This document shows, in pieces, positions 46,477-56,486 of a DNA stretch of 64,000 nt. Each line of letters opens with the position of its first letter. The stretch's first letter is position 1. Made by a program: the position numbers and the translations under genes. The DNA is from an uncultured Polaribacter sp. (GTDB lineage Bacteria > Bacteroidota > Bacteroidia > Flavobacteriales > Flavobacteriaceae), in the NCBI GenBank assembly GCA_943788865.1, contig CALSRX010000003.1, positions 112,965-176,964 of the forward strand, given 5' to 3'. The notes below the pieces were generated by a model. That model saw nothing but the letters and a program-made list of their open reading frames with translations. It ran no database searches and was not told the DNA's origin.

Positions 46477-47459
46477 TATACTACTGGATTCATCCATTTA
46501 AAGTTGTATTTTGTATCAGGAACTACAATGCGTTCTGTAATTCTATAAATTCTTTCAGGTAATTTTATCAACCAATCTCTTGCTTTTTCTGCTTCTGGTG
46601 TTAGGCCTGTTATTTTGTCAATTTCCCAGATAGTATTTAGTTTCTTTAAAATATCAACATAATCAAAACCTGTGTATACACCAACCCTTTGAGCTACTGT
46701 AGAGAATTGATCAAACATGCTTCCTTTTGCACCAAAAGATTCTCTTAAATGCATCGCTGGCATGACAATTTTATGTTTCATCATGTGTTGAAAAGCCAAC
46801 ATCATTTCACTTGGATCAATTTTAAAGATTTCCTTTACAAATTCTGAATAGGCAATATGATGACGCATTTCATCACCAGCAATAATTTTAGACATTTTAT
46901 CCAATGCTTTGTGTCCCTTTTTACGTGCTATTTTAGCAACATTATTATGCGAAATATAGGTTGCTAATTCTTGAAAACTGGTGTATACAAAATTCTTATA
47001 AGGGTCTGTTGCAGTACCAATATCAAATCCGTCTGCAATTAAATGTTGGGTGGTAATTTCTACCTCCCTCATGTTAACCCTTCCTGATAAGTACAAGTAT
47101 TTATTTAACACATCTCCGTGTCTATTTTCTTCTGCAGTCCAAGCTCTTAACCATTTTGCCCAACCATTATCTGGTTGTTGAGAAACTCCATCTAGATCTA
47201 GTAGCCAAGATTCATAGGTAGGTAAAGCTTCTTCGGTAATGGTGTCTCCAACTAATACTACCCAAAAATCATCATCTAATTCTTTAGAAATTTCTTGAAT
47301 TTCTTTTACTTCATCTATAAAAGTTTCTTTTTGAGAATTCGGTAAAAAATCTGTTGGTTGCCAAATTTTTTCTGGTGTTATTAAAAATTTATCTACAAAG
47401 GTATCAATGCTTTTTTCTAGAGTTAGCATTACTTCTCTTCTAATATTATGTATTGACAT
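46476..47459 (-). CDS. Acyl-ACP desaturase
   Basis: 327 residues, a ferritin-like di-iron desaturase. Iron ligands are in EENRHGDVLNKY (about residues 109-120) and DEMRHHIAYSEF (about 196-207). It inserts a cis double bond into acyl-ACP, which adjusts membrane fluidity. A ferredoxin supplies electrons in plant homologues, and a [2Fe-2S] ferredoxin and reductase are encoded at 59-61 kb. It lies 6 nt downstream of plsC in the same direction, so the two form a lipid operon. Confidence 0.93.
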   Translation of the reverse strand: MSIHNIRREVMLTLEKSIDTFVDKFLITPEKIWQPTDFLPNSQKETFIDEVKEIQEISKELDDDFWVVLVGDTITEEALPTYESWLLDLDGVSQQPDNGWAKWLRAWTAEENRHGDVLNKYLYLSGRVNMREVEITTQHLIADGFDIGTATDPYKNFVYTSFQELATYISHNNVAKIARKKGHKALDKMSKIIAGDEMRHHIAYSEFVKEIFKIDPSEMMLAFQHMMKHKIVMPAMHLRESFGAKGSMFDQFSTVAQRVGVYTGFDYVDILKKLNTIWEIDKITGLTPEAEKARDWLIKLPERIYRITERIVVPDTKYNFKWMNPVV

Positions 47460-47465
47460 AAGGGG

Positions 47466-48194
47466 TTATTTTATCTGTGAAATTATTTGTGATTCTGTTT
47501 CTTTTATCAAATCTTCAAAAGGTAAAGAATCAATTTTTATAGGTTTATGTGTGGTAAAAGTGATGGGGCTTCCAATTCCAAATGGATATTTCCCGTATTT
47601 AAAAACCTTCCATGAATTGTTTACGGTAACAGGAACAATATAGCCATCTTGATTGTATTTTGTAATCATTTTTAAGCCATTTACAGAAAAAGGTTTTGGT
47701 TTTCCGTTTCTACTTCTTGTGCCTTCTGGAAAAATAACAGCGCTCCATTTATTTTTGTTTATTTTTTTAGCAAATGATGCTAATTCTGTAAGTGCTTGTC
47801 TTGAGTCTTTTCTGTCTATTAACGCAGCACCTCCATGACGTAAATTAAAAGAGACACTTGGAATTCCTTTTCCCAATTCTATTTTTGATACAAATTTTGG
47901 GTGAAATTTTCTTAAGTGAAACCCTAATGATGGAATATCAAAAAGACTCTGATGATTTGCAACAAATATTATTGAAGCATCTTTAGGAATTTCAAAATTA
48001 TTTTTAAAACGGACTATAATTCCCAAAAACAATAATGATTTTTCTATAGAGAAAACCATTAGATCAACAATAAATTTATGCCCTTTATATCCAAATAGCT
48101 TTAAACCAACCCATTGTAATGGGTGGAAAATCATCAATAATGTAAAAAAAACTATTGCAAAAATTGGAGATAAAAGGTAACTGAGTAACTTCAT
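47466..48194 (-). CDS. plsC: 1-acyl-sn-glycerol-3-phosphate acyltransferase
   Basis: 242 residues with an N-terminal membrane segment (about residues 5-30). The acyltransferase motifs are NHQSLFDIP (HX4D, about residue 80) and FPEGTRSRNGKPKPF (about residue 150), with VPVTVNNSW near the end. It makes phosphatidic acid from lysophosphatidic acid. Cotranscribed with the acyl-ACP desaturase (6-nt gap). Confidence 0.93.
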   Translation of the reverse strand: MKLLSYLLSPIFAIVFFTLLMIFHPLQWVGLKLFGYKGHKFIVDLMVFSIEKSLLFLGIIVRFKNNFEIPKDASIIFVANHQSLFDIPSLGFHLRKFHPKFVSKIELGKGIPSVSFNLRHGGAALIDRKDSRQALTELASFAKKINKNKWSAVIFPEGTRSRNGKPKPFSVNGLKMITKYNQDGYIVPVTVNNSWKVFKYGKYPFGIGSPITFTTHKPIKIDSLPFEDLIKETESQIISQIK

Positions 48195-48239
48195 GTATTT
48201 GTTTAAAAAAATCCTAAGTAAACTTAGGATGTTTTGGTT

Positions 48240-48671
48240 TTAAAATTGAAACCACTGGTTCCAAGGAATTCTAGATAAGATAAATAGCAATGCGAGTCCG
48301 TAAAAGAGTGCAAATGTTTTGAATTTTGCAGCATCTTCTGTTTTCTTTTTGTGTTTAGACCACCCAATTGTAATTAAAACAATCGCAATAAGCATCATTA
48401 AAGGATGTTCTACAGCTAATAACCTAGAAGCAGAATTTCCCATTACTTCAGCGCTATTTGTTTTTAATGCTTTATAAGCTGGACTCATAAAGTACCAACC
48501 CAAACCGATTAGTAATTGTAAATGAGAAACAATTAAAGTAAACAATCCGATACGAACATCTTTATCGGTAAATTCTCTTTTTTTAGAAAGTCCCATAATT
48601 GCATTAAAAACTGCAAAAAGAAGCATTAATACAACTAAATACGCCCAATAGGAATGAATTTCTTTCATCAT
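48240..48671 (-). CDS. Small four-helix membrane protein, cytochrome b-like annotation type
   Basis: 143 residues with four predicted membrane helices (about 8-26, 42-64, 87-108, 122-138). Conserved-looking histidines lie in HSYWAY, SHLQLLIGLGWYF and AVEHPLMM, which could bind heme. Similar flavobacterial proteins are often labelled cytochrome B, but I see no canonical CxxCH, and the heme idea is only suggested by the spaced His residues. It is 45 nt upstream of plsC in the same direction and might share its transcript. Confidence 0.78.
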   Translation of the reverse strand: MMKEIHSYWAYLVVLMLLFAVFNAIMGLSKKREFTDKDVRIGLFTLIVSHLQLLIGLGWYFMSPAYKALKTNSAEVMGNSASRLLAVEHPLMMLIAIVLITIGWSKHKKKTEDAAKFKTFALFYGLALLFILSRIPWNQWFQF

Positions 48672-48763
48672 GTCTTTTCTGTTTTATTGCATGATAAAAT
48701 CTAAGACAATATCATACTTAGTTAGTTTTTTAGTTTGTGTAAATGTACTAATTATAATCAAAA

Positions 48764-48791
48764 AAAAACCACCTCTAATGAGGTGGTTTTT
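48764..48791. terminator. Terminator downstream of the TonB receptor gene
   Basis: AAAAACCACCTC / GAGGTGGTTTTT, a 12-bp perfect stem with loop TAAT. It is oriented to end the minus-strand receptor transcript, 24 nt after its stop codon. Confidence 0.88.
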
Positions 48792-48814
48792 GAAAAAATT
48801 GTGTTTTTGATTTC

Positions 48815-51481
48815 TTAGAAAGAAAACTTCATTGAAGCATTCCAAGTTCTTCCGTAACCAAAGTATACATTATTTCTTACATCAATCCCTTTGTATGTTG
48901 CAGTTGTACTACCATCTACATGTCTGTTAGAATTTCCATCAGAAATATATACAGTATCAAATAAGTTGTTTACGTTTAATCTAAATCTAGCATTTATTTT
49001 TTCACTTACATTAAATTTATAAGTAAAACCAGCATTCGCTAAAGCATAACCAGGTAATTCTAAAGAACCTTTGTTTCCAGCTGCTTGACTAGTAAAAGAT
49101 GAAGCAGAAATACTTGGGTATAAATTAGTCACGTAATCTTGACTAAAATCAAACTTTAAGTTATCGCTAGCTTTGTATGTGAAAGATAAACGACCTGTTG
49201 TTTGAGCAGCATCACCAACTTTAACTCCATCTAAATAGAATTTAGTTCCAGAAGTTCCAACAACATTGTTGTTTTGGTCATATTCTGTTCCTGTAACATC
49301 TCCTTCGTAAACAAAGTTTCCAATAGAAAACATTCCATCAATAGTTAAGTTTCCAAATCTACTAGTGCTTTCTACTTCAATACCAGTATGTACTTGAGTA
49401 ATACCAGAGAAATCTACAAAGTTACCAGGTGTGTTACTTCCACTTCTTTGAAATCTATCTTTCCAAGAAGTTCTATATGCATTTACTTTTATGTTGTAGT
49501 TTTCACTTCTATATCCATACCCTAATTCTAAACCTAAGATTTTTTCATTTGTTAAACCTACGTTAACAGTATTAGTGTTAAAGCTTGGATATACCGCAGT
49601 AAAGAAAGGTTGTTTAGAATAGTAACCTGCATTACCAAACACGTTGTGTGCTTCGTTAATGTTGTAGTTCATTCCTCCTTTAATGTTTCCGCCCATAATG
49701 TTTTCAAAACCTGATTTTTGATTTGCAGGAGTTAAGTTGAAGTAATCAACTCTTTGAAAACCTTGTTGTGAAATACCTGCTTGTAAAAATGCAGAAATTT
49801 TGTCGTTTTTATATTCTACTTGACCAAAAGCTCCTAACCAACGAACATTACCATCATTGTAATATTCAATTTTTTGTTGATTTGTGATGTTTTGCCATGG
49901 ATTCCAGCTTGGAGTAGGATCTACAAAAGAAGTAATACTTCTATTTGGATTGTTAACATCTCTATTGTCAGTATAACCTGATGCTCCTAATAAATCAGAA
50001 ACAACTCTGTAGTGAATACCTTGGTAAGTTCTTAAATCTACACCTAAATCCCAAGTAAAGTTTTCACTAGCATCTTTATGGAAGTTAGCAATTATACCAT
50101 ACCAGTTATGAGAGTTCATAGAAGATCTACGAGTCAATCCATTACTTCTGTCGTTAATAGTACTTGTTCTGTCTGCTCCAAAATCAGGAACACTTCCTCC
50201 AGCATTCCATTTTGCGATATCGTCAAAACGAATTCTTCCTTCAGAATCTCTTAATCTAAAGTCGTAATCACGAATGTTGTTTACATCTCCGATTGGCCCA
50301 GATCCACCACCACGTCCCCATGATGCATATAATACTGTAGACAAGTTAGAGTCATCAGAAATTTTCCAGTCATAGTTTAATGACATTACAGGTTTGTGAT
50401 AAAAGTTTCTTCTTAAAGAAAACTCTTCACCTTTATAATATCCATAAGCAGGATTGAATTTAATATTTGGCTCTCCACCTGAACCAAATTGCTGATAGGT
50501 AGCAATTGTTTCAGCAAAACTTCTTTGGTGGTGCCATTGAGGTGCTCCAGTAAATGTAAATTCTACTGAATGCTCATCATTAATTTCATAACCAACACCA
50601 ATAAAGTAGTTGTGTCCTAAAAATTTAGTTCCATCTACATATCCATCTCCTTGAGTTCTACTAAATAAGAAAGAAGCAGATAATCCATTATCCATTTTTC
50701 CAGTAGAGTAAGAACCTAAATACTTCATGTATCCATCGTTACCAAAACTAGCAGTTACGTTAGCTCCCTCTTTTTGTTGAGAAGTTTTTGTAATAACGTT
50801 AATCGTACCTCCAACAGAAGAAATTGCTAATTTAGAAGAACCTAATCCTCTTTGTACTTGCATTGCAGAAGTGACGTCAGATAAACCAGCCCAGTTAGAC
50901 CAGTATACTCTACCGTTTTCCATGTCGTTTACAGGTACACCATTAATTAAAACAGCAACATTTTCTTGGCTAAACCCTCTAATGTTAATTCTTGAATCTC
51001 CAAAACCACCACCAGATTTAGTAGTGTATACAGATGGAGTTGATCTTAAAATCTCAGGAAATTCTTGAGATCCTAATTTTTCTTCAATTTCTGCAAATTT
51101 AATTGTAGAAACAGCTACAGGTGTTTGCCTGTCTTTAGCAACATCAATTACACCTTGGATAACAACTTCATCAAGTGTGTTAGCATCTTCAGTTAATTGA
51201 ATAGTTCCTAAATCTTTCTTCGCTGAAGAAAAAGATACTTCTCTACTGTTGTAACCAACAAAAGAAATAACTAATACTCCAGAGTTAGAGTTAGCAGTTA
51301 AAGTAAATTTCCCATCAAAATCGGTAGACGTACCGTTTGTTGTTCCTTTTACAATAACACTTGCACCAGGTAAAGGTTGATTGGCTTCATCAACTACTTT
51401 ACCATTTGTTTTGGTTTGACCAAAAACAGCAGCTGTTGCGAAAAACAACGCTACTACTAATAAATTTTTAAAATTTTTCAT
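48815..51481 (-). CDS. TonB-dependent outer-membrane receptor with carboxypeptidase-like N-terminal domain
   Basis: 888 residues. In order: signal peptide (1-21), carboxypeptidase-D regulatory-like domain (about 25-105; GKVVDEANQPLPGASVIVKGT, STDFDGKF), TonB box region, plug (about 120-235; INIRGFSQENVAVLINGVPVND), and a barrel ending in the aromatic terminal residue (WNASMKFSF). No SusD partner follows, so it is not a classical SusC pair; the ligand is unknown. It is monocistronic, with a terminator downstream and a TATTTTTG element about 100 nt upstream. Confidence 0.94.
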   Translation of the reverse strand: MKNFKNLLVVALFFATAAVFGQTKTNGKVVDEANQPLPGASVIVKGTTNGTSTDFDGKFTLTANSNSGVLVISFVGYNSREVSFSSAKKDLGTIQLTEDANTLDEVVIQGVIDVAKDRQTPVAVSTIKFAEIEEKLGSQEFPEILRSTPSVYTTKSGGGFGDSRINIRGFSQENVAVLINGVPVNDMENGRVYWSNWAGLSDVTSAMQVQRGLGSSKLAISSVGGTINVITKTSQQKEGANVTASFGNDGYMKYLGSYSTGKMDNGLSASFLFSRTQGDGYVDGTKFLGHNYFIGVGYEINDEHSVEFTFTGAPQWHHQRSFAETIATYQQFGSGGEPNIKFNPAYGYYKGEEFSLRRNFYHKPVMSLNYDWKISDDSNLSTVLYASWGRGGGSGPIGDVNNIRDYDFRLRDSEGRIRFDDIAKWNAGGSVPDFGADRTSTINDRSNGLTRRSSMNSHNWYGIIANFHKDASENFTWDLGVDLRTYQGIHYRVVSDLLGASGYTDNRDVNNPNRSITSFVDPTPSWNPWQNITNQQKIEYYNDGNVRWLGAFGQVEYKNDKISAFLQAGISQQGFQRVDYFNLTPANQKSGFENIMGGNIKGGMNYNINEAHNVFGNAGYYSKQPFFTAVYPSFNTNTVNVGLTNEKILGLELGYGYRSENYNIKVNAYRTSWKDRFQRSGSNTPGNFVDFSGITQVHTGIEVESTSRFGNLTIDGMFSIGNFVYEGDVTGTEYDQNNNVVGTSGTKFYLDGVKVGDAAQTTGRLSFTYKASDNLKFDFSQDYVTNLYPSISASSFTSQAAGNKGSLELPGYALANAGFTYKFNVSEKINARFRLNVNNLFDTVYISDGNSNRHVDGSTTATYKGIDVRNNVYFGYGRTWNASMKFSF

Positions 51482-51579
51482 TTTGAAATTTTAAGTTATT
51501 AAATGTTCTGCAAAAATCTTCAATTTTTACAATTGTAATGTTAATTTAATGTTAAGTATTAACAAAATTTTATGATAAT

Positions 51580-51587
51580 CAAAAATA
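51580..51587 (-). promoter_or_regulatory. Candidate -7 promoter element of the TonB receptor gene
   Basis: The minus strand reads TATTTTTG, an exact TAnnTTTG match, 98 nt upstream of the start in a 217-nt AT-rich spacer. No matching -33 box. The rest of the spacer shows only A/T-rich sequence with several TTAATGTTAA-like direct repeats. Confidence 0.35.
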
Positions 51588-51698
51588 GTAATATATTGTG
51601 TTATTGTCTAAAAAACAGATTATTAAATATTAACAAGGTTGTTAACAAAAAGAGAATAAATGTTAAAGTTTCTAAAGCGGCTATTTTAGACAAGAAAA

Positions 51699-53270
51699 TT
51701 ACGCCTTATTAAGATGTTTGTTGGCTAATTCTTTACCTAATTCTACACCAAATTGATCAAAACTAAAGATATTCCAAATTACTCCCTGCACAAAAATTTT
51801 ATGTTCGTACATGGCAATTAATTTTCCTAAAGTATCTGGAGTTAATTTGTCGATTAAAATACTTGTACTTGGTTTGTTTCCTTCAAAAACCTTAAAGGGA
51901 AGAAGTGTTGCTACCTCTTTGTTTTGGTTGTTAAATTTTAAATCTAAATGAACTTCTTCTGCTGTTTTACCAAAAGCCAATGCTTCTGTTTGCCCATAGA
52001 AATTTGCCATTAATTTTTTATGATGATCTGTTACGCCATATAAAGACTCTTTAAAACCTATAAATTCTGCCGGAATTAATTTTGTTCCTTGGTGCAATAA
52101 TTGCATAAATGCGTGTTGCATATTTGTTCCAACATTCCCCCAAATGATTGCCCCAGTTTGGTACTCTATTTTGTCGCCATTTCTATCTACACTTTTTCCA
52201 TTGCTTTCCATAATGGCTTGTTGTAAATAATCTGATAATTTATTTAGGTACTGAGAATAGGGTAAAATAGCTTCAGTTTCACATTCGAAGAAGTTGTTAT
52301 ACCAAATACTAATTAATGAGGAAATAACGGGAATATTCTCTTCAAATGGAGTGTTTTTAAAATGCGCATCCATTTTTGAAGCACCATCTAATAAAGATTT
52401 AAAGTTTTGAAATCCAACAGACAAACTTATCGATAATCCAACCGCACTCCATAAAGAAAAACGGCCTCCAACCCAGTTCCACATCGGAAAAATATTCTCG
52501 TTGTCAATTCCGAATTCAGTTACATTTTTAATATTAGATGATACTGCCACAAAATGCTTCGCAATATCATGCTGAGAAGCAGACCTTAAAAACCATTCTT
52601 TAATGGTAGTTGCATTGCTTAAGGTTTCTTGAGTTGTAAATGTTTTAGAAACAATAACAAATAAGGTAGTTTCTGGATTCAGTCTTTTTATGATTTCAGA
52701 AACATGGTCTCCATCAACATTAGAAACAAAATGTGTATTTAATTGATTCTTATAATATTGCAAAGCTTCTACAACCATATTTGGACCTAAATCAGAGCCT
52801 CCAATTCCGATATTTACAACATCTGTAATTGACTTTCCAGTATAACCTTTCCAGTTGCCAGAGATTATTTTTTCAGAAAATGCCTCAATTTGATTAAGAG
52901 TTGCATTTATTTCTGGTTTTACATTTGTGTTTTCTACAAGTATCTCGTTAGAGGTATTGTCTCTAAGAGCTGTATGTAAAACCGCTCTTTTCTCTGTTGT
53001 ATTTATGATGTCTCCAGAAAAATATTTTTGTATTGCATCTTTTAAGTCAACTTCATTTGCTAATTCAATCAACAAATCCAATGTTTCATTTGTGATTCTA
53101 TTTTTAGAATAATCAACGTAAAAATCATCAAAAGAAAATGAAAGTTCAGCTTTTCTATTGGCATTGTTTTTAAAGAACTCTTTTAAATGAATCCCTTTTA
53201 TATCCGTAAAATGCGAAGTCAATTTTGCCCATGCGCAGGTTTTTGTTGGATTCGTATTTTTTAATGCCAT
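51699..53270 (-). CDS. pgi: Glucose-6-phosphate isomerase
   Basis: 523 residues. Signatures are visible: [15 protein letters not shown] (about residue 148), the SIS-fold [25 protein letters not shown], and [31 protein letters not shown] with the catalytic Glu and His. It interconverts glucose-6-phosphate and fructose-6-phosphate. It lies 18 nt after the M23 peptidase gene in the same direction. Confidence 0.97.
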   Translation of the reverse strand: MALKNTNPTKTCAWAKLTSHFTDIKGIHLKEFFKNNANRKAELSFSFDDFYVDYSKNRITNETLDLLIELANEVDLKDAIQKYFSGDIINTTEKRAVLHTALRDNTSNEILVENTNVKPEINATLNQIEAFSEKIISGNWKGYTGKSITDVVNIGIGGSDLGPNMVVEALQYYKNQLNTHFVSNVDGDHVSEIIKRLNPETTLFVIVSKTFTTQETLSNATTIKEWFLRSASQHDIAKHFVAVSSNIKNVTEFGIDNENIFPMWNWVGGRFSLWSAVGLSISLSVGFQNFKSLLDGASKMDAHFKNTPFEENIPVISSLISIWYNNFFECETEAILPYSQYLNKLSDYLQQAIMESNGKSVDRNGDKIEYQTGAIIWGNVGTNMQHAFMQLLHQGTKLIPAEFIGFKESLYGVTDHHKKLMANFYGQTEALAFGKTAEEVHLDLKFNNQNKEVATLLPFKVFEGNKPSTSILIDKLTPDTLGKLIAMYEHKIFVQGVIWNIFSFDQFGVELGKELANKHLNKA

Positions 53271-53288
53271 AATATTAACTGTTAGTTT

Positions 53289-54563
53289 TTAAAAAAAGAT
53301 GTCATTATCATTTACTTTTAATTCTAATGACTCAGGTTTTTTAATGTTTTCTAATTGCTCTTTTAAAGGAGCTATATAGGCTAAGTAAGTTGGGTTTAAA
53401 CTCTTTTTTAAAGGAGCCGCAGCGGGTAGTTTTTGTTTAAAAGGATCTACTTGTCTACCGTGTTTCCAAAAGCGATAGCAAACATGATTTCCACTACTAC
53501 TCCCTGTAGAGCCTACAAAACCAATAATATCTCCTTGTTTTACAAACTGCCCTCTTTTTACATTTCTACGACTCATATGTAAATATTGAGTAGTGTAAGT
53601 ATTGTTATGCTTTACCTTTACATAATGTCCGTTTCCTCTTTTTCTGTAGGCCGATTCGGTAACGGTTCCACTTGCAGTTGCCATAATTGGGGTTCCATAA
53701 TTTGCCGCAAAATCAGTTCCTTTATGTGCTTTTACACGACCATATAGAGCGATCTTTCTTTTTAAATTATACCTTGATGAAATTCTATATTGAAATTTTA
53801 TAGGCGATTTTAAAAATTGTCTACGCAACATGTTCCCTTCTTCGTCATAATACTCAACGATTCCTTTTTTTGCATCGGGCACAAAACGATAGGCATATAA
53901 ATCTTTACCATTGTGGTTAAATAAGGCTGCTTTTACTTCTCCATAACCAACAAAAGTAGAATCATCAATAAATTTTTCTTCATAAATAAACTTAAATGTA
54001 TCGCCTTTTTGAAGTTTAAAAAAATCGAGAGTCCAAGCGTAAATATCTGCTACTTTATTTGTTAAATTAGGATTTAAATGTAGGCTATCCATAGATTGAG
54101 AAAAACTAGAATAAATTTTTCCGTGAGCCTCTTTTTCTATAGTGCTAATTTTTTTTCTGTAGGTGTAGCTTTGAATGATAGAATCGTTAAAAGCAATAAC
54201 TGTAGCCACAGATTTGTTGTTTTTATAGATAAAAACTTGTGCCTTTTCAGTTGAATCTTTTGCTGCTAAAATGGTATAAGGCTTTCCGGCTCTAACGCGC
54301 CTAACATCAAAAGTGTCTTTAATTTTTAAAGCAATTTTATTTATGATAGGGTAATCTACATGGTGCCTGTCTAATATTTCACCAAAACTTTCTCCCTTTT
54401 TAATGGTGTCATTAATTACTTTATAATCGTCTAGTTTATAGCCAAATTCATAAACTATTTCAGGTTCTAGTATTGTTTTAATTTCATCAATACTTTCTTG
54501 TTTGTCTTCTTTACAAGAACTAAAGATGATTAAGCTGAATAAAAGGAATACTATTTTTTTCAA
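53289..54563 (-). CDS. M23 family metallopeptidase lipoprotein
   Basis: 424 residues. A lipobox (LIIFSSC, Cys17) indicates a lipoprotein. A middle domain with OapA/LysM-like character (GESFGEILDRHHV) is followed by the C-terminal M23 domain: HKGTDFAANYGTP (zinc His and Asp), YTTQYLHMS, and GNHVCYRFWKHG. It is predicted to cut peptidoglycan cross-bridges in the periplasm or regulate cell-wall hydrolysis. It lies between the DUF3108 and pgi genes in one operon. Confidence 0.93.
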   Translation of the reverse strand: MKKIVFLLFSLIIFSSCKEDKQESIDEIKTILEPEIVYEFGYKLDDYKVINDTIKKGESFGEILDRHHVDYPIINKIALKIKDTFDVRRVRAGKPYTILAAKDSTEKAQVFIYKNNKSVATVIAFNDSIIQSYTYRKKISTIEKEAHGKIYSSFSQSMDSLHLNPNLTNKVADIYAWTLDFFKLQKGDTFKFIYEEKFIDDSTFVGYGEVKAALFNHNGKDLYAYRFVPDAKKGIVEYYDEEGNMLRRQFLKSPIKFQYRISSRYNLKRKIALYGRVKAHKGTDFAANYGTPIMATASGTVTESAYRKRGNGHYVKVKHNNTYTTQYLHMSRRNVKRGQFVKQGDIIGFVGSTGSSSGNHVCYRFWKHGRQVDPFKQKLPAAAPLKKSLNPTYLAYIAPLKEQLENIKKPESLELKVNDNDIFF

Positions 54564-54604
54564 AAGAAATTATTTTATACGCGATTTAAACGCAAAAATA
54601 CAAT

Positions 54605-55381
54605 TTAATCGTATACAATTTTAAAAGAATTTGCAAGACCTTTATAGGCATCTAATTCTGCTCTTAAAGATCCAACGGCTAATGATGCTTTTAGTTTTAT
54701 GGGTATTTTGTTGTCATCTGCAGTTATCCATATGGTTACACTTTCGTTCTCTTTAAAAACTCTACCTGCTTGCACCATTGGTCTAAATTTTAGGCTTTTA
54801 ACTTTTCCAAATCTAGTTTTTAGCAATTCTTCACCTAGATACACTAATTTAAACGGATAAATTTCGGAATCCATAAACATGTCTAAAGCGATTTCATCTC
54901 CTATATTTAAGGCACTAACATCCTGATTTCTTAAGTAATAAAAAGCAGACATCATATCTTGAACATTGTTAATGTCTACAGTTTCTGAAGTTTGCAATTT
55001 AAAATCTAATACCGTTGCTTTTTTGGATTCGTAATTAAATTTAATTTCTCTGTTAATGATGTAACCTCCTTCGTTAATATTTCTTTTAAAAACATAAGGT
55101 TTGATAGTTTTAGTGTCAAAAAAAGATTGATAGGTGTCATCAACATTAAAAAACCATTTTATAATTCCGGAAGTCCAACCTTTTCCAGTTACATGAAAAA
55201 CTTCTTTGCCTTTAATAGTATCTGTGTCTAAAGATAATGTTGCATTTCCAGCTTTTAAAAAACCACTATAACTCATCTTATAACGCAACCATTCTCCTTT
55301 TTTAAAAACAGTAGTTTTTTGTTGAGAATAAGTATTAATGGCAATACCAAAAACAATAAAAAGGAAAGTAATTTTTTTCAT
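54605..55381 (-). CDS. DUF3108 domain protein, exported
   Basis: 258 residues from the Met at 55381, which gives a clean signal peptide (KKITFLFIVFGIAINTYS). An upstream in-frame Met at 55411 adds ten non-signal residues and is less likely. The body is a beta-rich DUF3108 domain (GEWLRYKMSYSGFLKAGNATL ... KSLKFRPMVQAGRVFKENE). DUF3108 proteins are periplasmic with unknown function, and are linked to envelope biogenesis by gene neighbourhoods. It heads the DUF3108-M23-pgi unit (41-nt gap). Confidence 0.86.
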   Translation of the reverse strand: MKKITFLFIVFGIAINTYSQQKTTVFKKGEWLRYKMSYSGFLKAGNATLSLDTDTIKGKEVFHVTGKGWTSGIIKWFFNVDDTYQSFFDTKTIKPYVFKRNINEGGYIINREIKFNYESKKATVLDFKLQTSETVDINNVQDMMSAFYYLRNQDVSALNIGDEIALDMFMDSEIYPFKLVYLGEELLKTRFGKVKSLKFRPMVQAGRVFKENESVTIWITADDNKIPIKLKASLAVGSLRAELDAYKGLANSFKIVYD

Positions 55382-55478
55382 ATTTTCAAACATATAAAAA
55401 AGGAATGACAATTTCTATTCCAAAATTGAATAAGCTGCTCGATTACTCAAACAACAGGTGTTAAATTTTTCACATTTT

Positions 55479-56399
55479 TTAAAAAGTCCCCCAATTCTTT
55501 AACTCTTCTTCGCTCCATAAATAGGGGAAAAATATACGGCGTTGGTATTTTGGATGCATGTATTTACGCCAATTACTTCCTCCAGTTGCTTCAATGTCTT
55601 TATCTCCACCACCTAAATATTTTCCTGCAGCATCATAGTGCGCTAATACCCATTTTACATTAACGGTATAATCGTAATGACGCATTGCTTTGATCAATTC
55701 TGGGTTTTTTTGAACATCTTCTGGAAGTTGTTTGAATTTTTTAGACAAATTACATTCGTTGTAATCTTCCATAAAATCAATAAAATCCCCCATGTATTTC
55801 TTTTCAAATAATTTTATCAAAATAGATTTTTCTCCTGTTTGATGATTTTTCCCAGCCGCTTGCCAATACAAATGTTCAAAAGCATTTCTGAAAGAGGAGT
55901 TTCTGTCAATGGTATCTCTGTAACGAGCATCAATTAGGTTGATTAACTCTGTGGATGCAAATTCGATTTTTCTGTATTGTGCACTTTGAAATCCGCTTGC
56001 GGGAGCTAATGTGTTTCTAAACTTAAGATACTGTTCAACATCCATTCCTTCACCCATCACGCTAAACGAACTACAAAGCATATCAAAATACCTGCTAATT
56101 CTCATCAAATGTTTTGAGAATTTTTCTGCAGTAATAGGTTCTTTGGATAATGATATTTGATCAATTTCCCACAAAATCATTTTAAACAACAGCTCGTTTA
56201 CTTGATGATACATGATGAAAACCATTTCATCTTTTTCTGTGGTTCTCGGAATTTGCAACCCTAATAAAGCATCAGTTTGAATATAATCCCAATAGGTAGT
56301 TGGAGTACTATGTAATAGTCCTTCAAGTATAGTGTTTAAAGGAACGCCCAATTTTTCGTACTTCTTTTCTATTGCTTTTAATAATTCGTCTTTATTCAT
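55479..56399 (-). CDS. Tryptophan 2,3-dioxygenase family protein
   Basis: 306 residues. The diagnostic text FRNTLAPASGFQSAQYRKIE (about residues 128-147) and a C-terminal segment with ATGGSNWRKYM and QRRIFFPYLWSEEE match heme-dependent TDO, which opens the indole ring to N-formylkynurenine. No other kynurenine-pathway gene is in the window. It follows hppD and hmgA in the same direction, so aromatic amino-acid breakdown is grouped here. The 87-nt gap to hppD contains a hairpin repeat. Confidence 0.9.
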   Translation of the reverse strand: MNKDELLKAIEKKYEKLGVPLNTILEGLLHSTPTTYWDYIQTDALLGLQIPRTTEKDEMVFIMYHQVNELLFKMILWEIDQISLSKEPITAEKFSKHLMRISRYFDMLCSSFSVMGEGMDVEQYLKFRNTLAPASGFQSAQYRKIEFASTELINLIDARYRDTIDRNSSFRNAFEHLYWQAAGKNHQTGEKSILIKLFEKKYMGDFIDFMEDYNECNLSKKFKQLPEDVQKNPELIKAMRHYDYTVNVKWVLAHYDAAGKYLGGGDKDIEATGGSNWRKYMHPKYQRRIFFPYLWSEEELKNWGTF

Positions 56400-56407
56400 G
56401 TTCTTTT

Positions 56408-56469
56408 GAGAATAGAGAGAAGAGAATGCAGAAAAAAGACAGTTTGTACTTTCTCTTTTCTATATCCTC
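56408..56469. repeat. Purine/pyrimidine-biased inverted repeat between hppD and the TDO gene
   Basis: The left arm GAGAATAGAGAGAAGAGAA (56408-56426) pairs with the right arm TTCTCTTTTCTATATCCTC (56451-56469) at 16 of 19 positions around a 24-nt loop. The composition is unlike neighbouring spacers. It may be another dispersed intergenic element or an mRNA stem within the operon. Confidence 0.5.
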
Positions 56470-56486
56470 CCTTCTGATTTCTGTTT

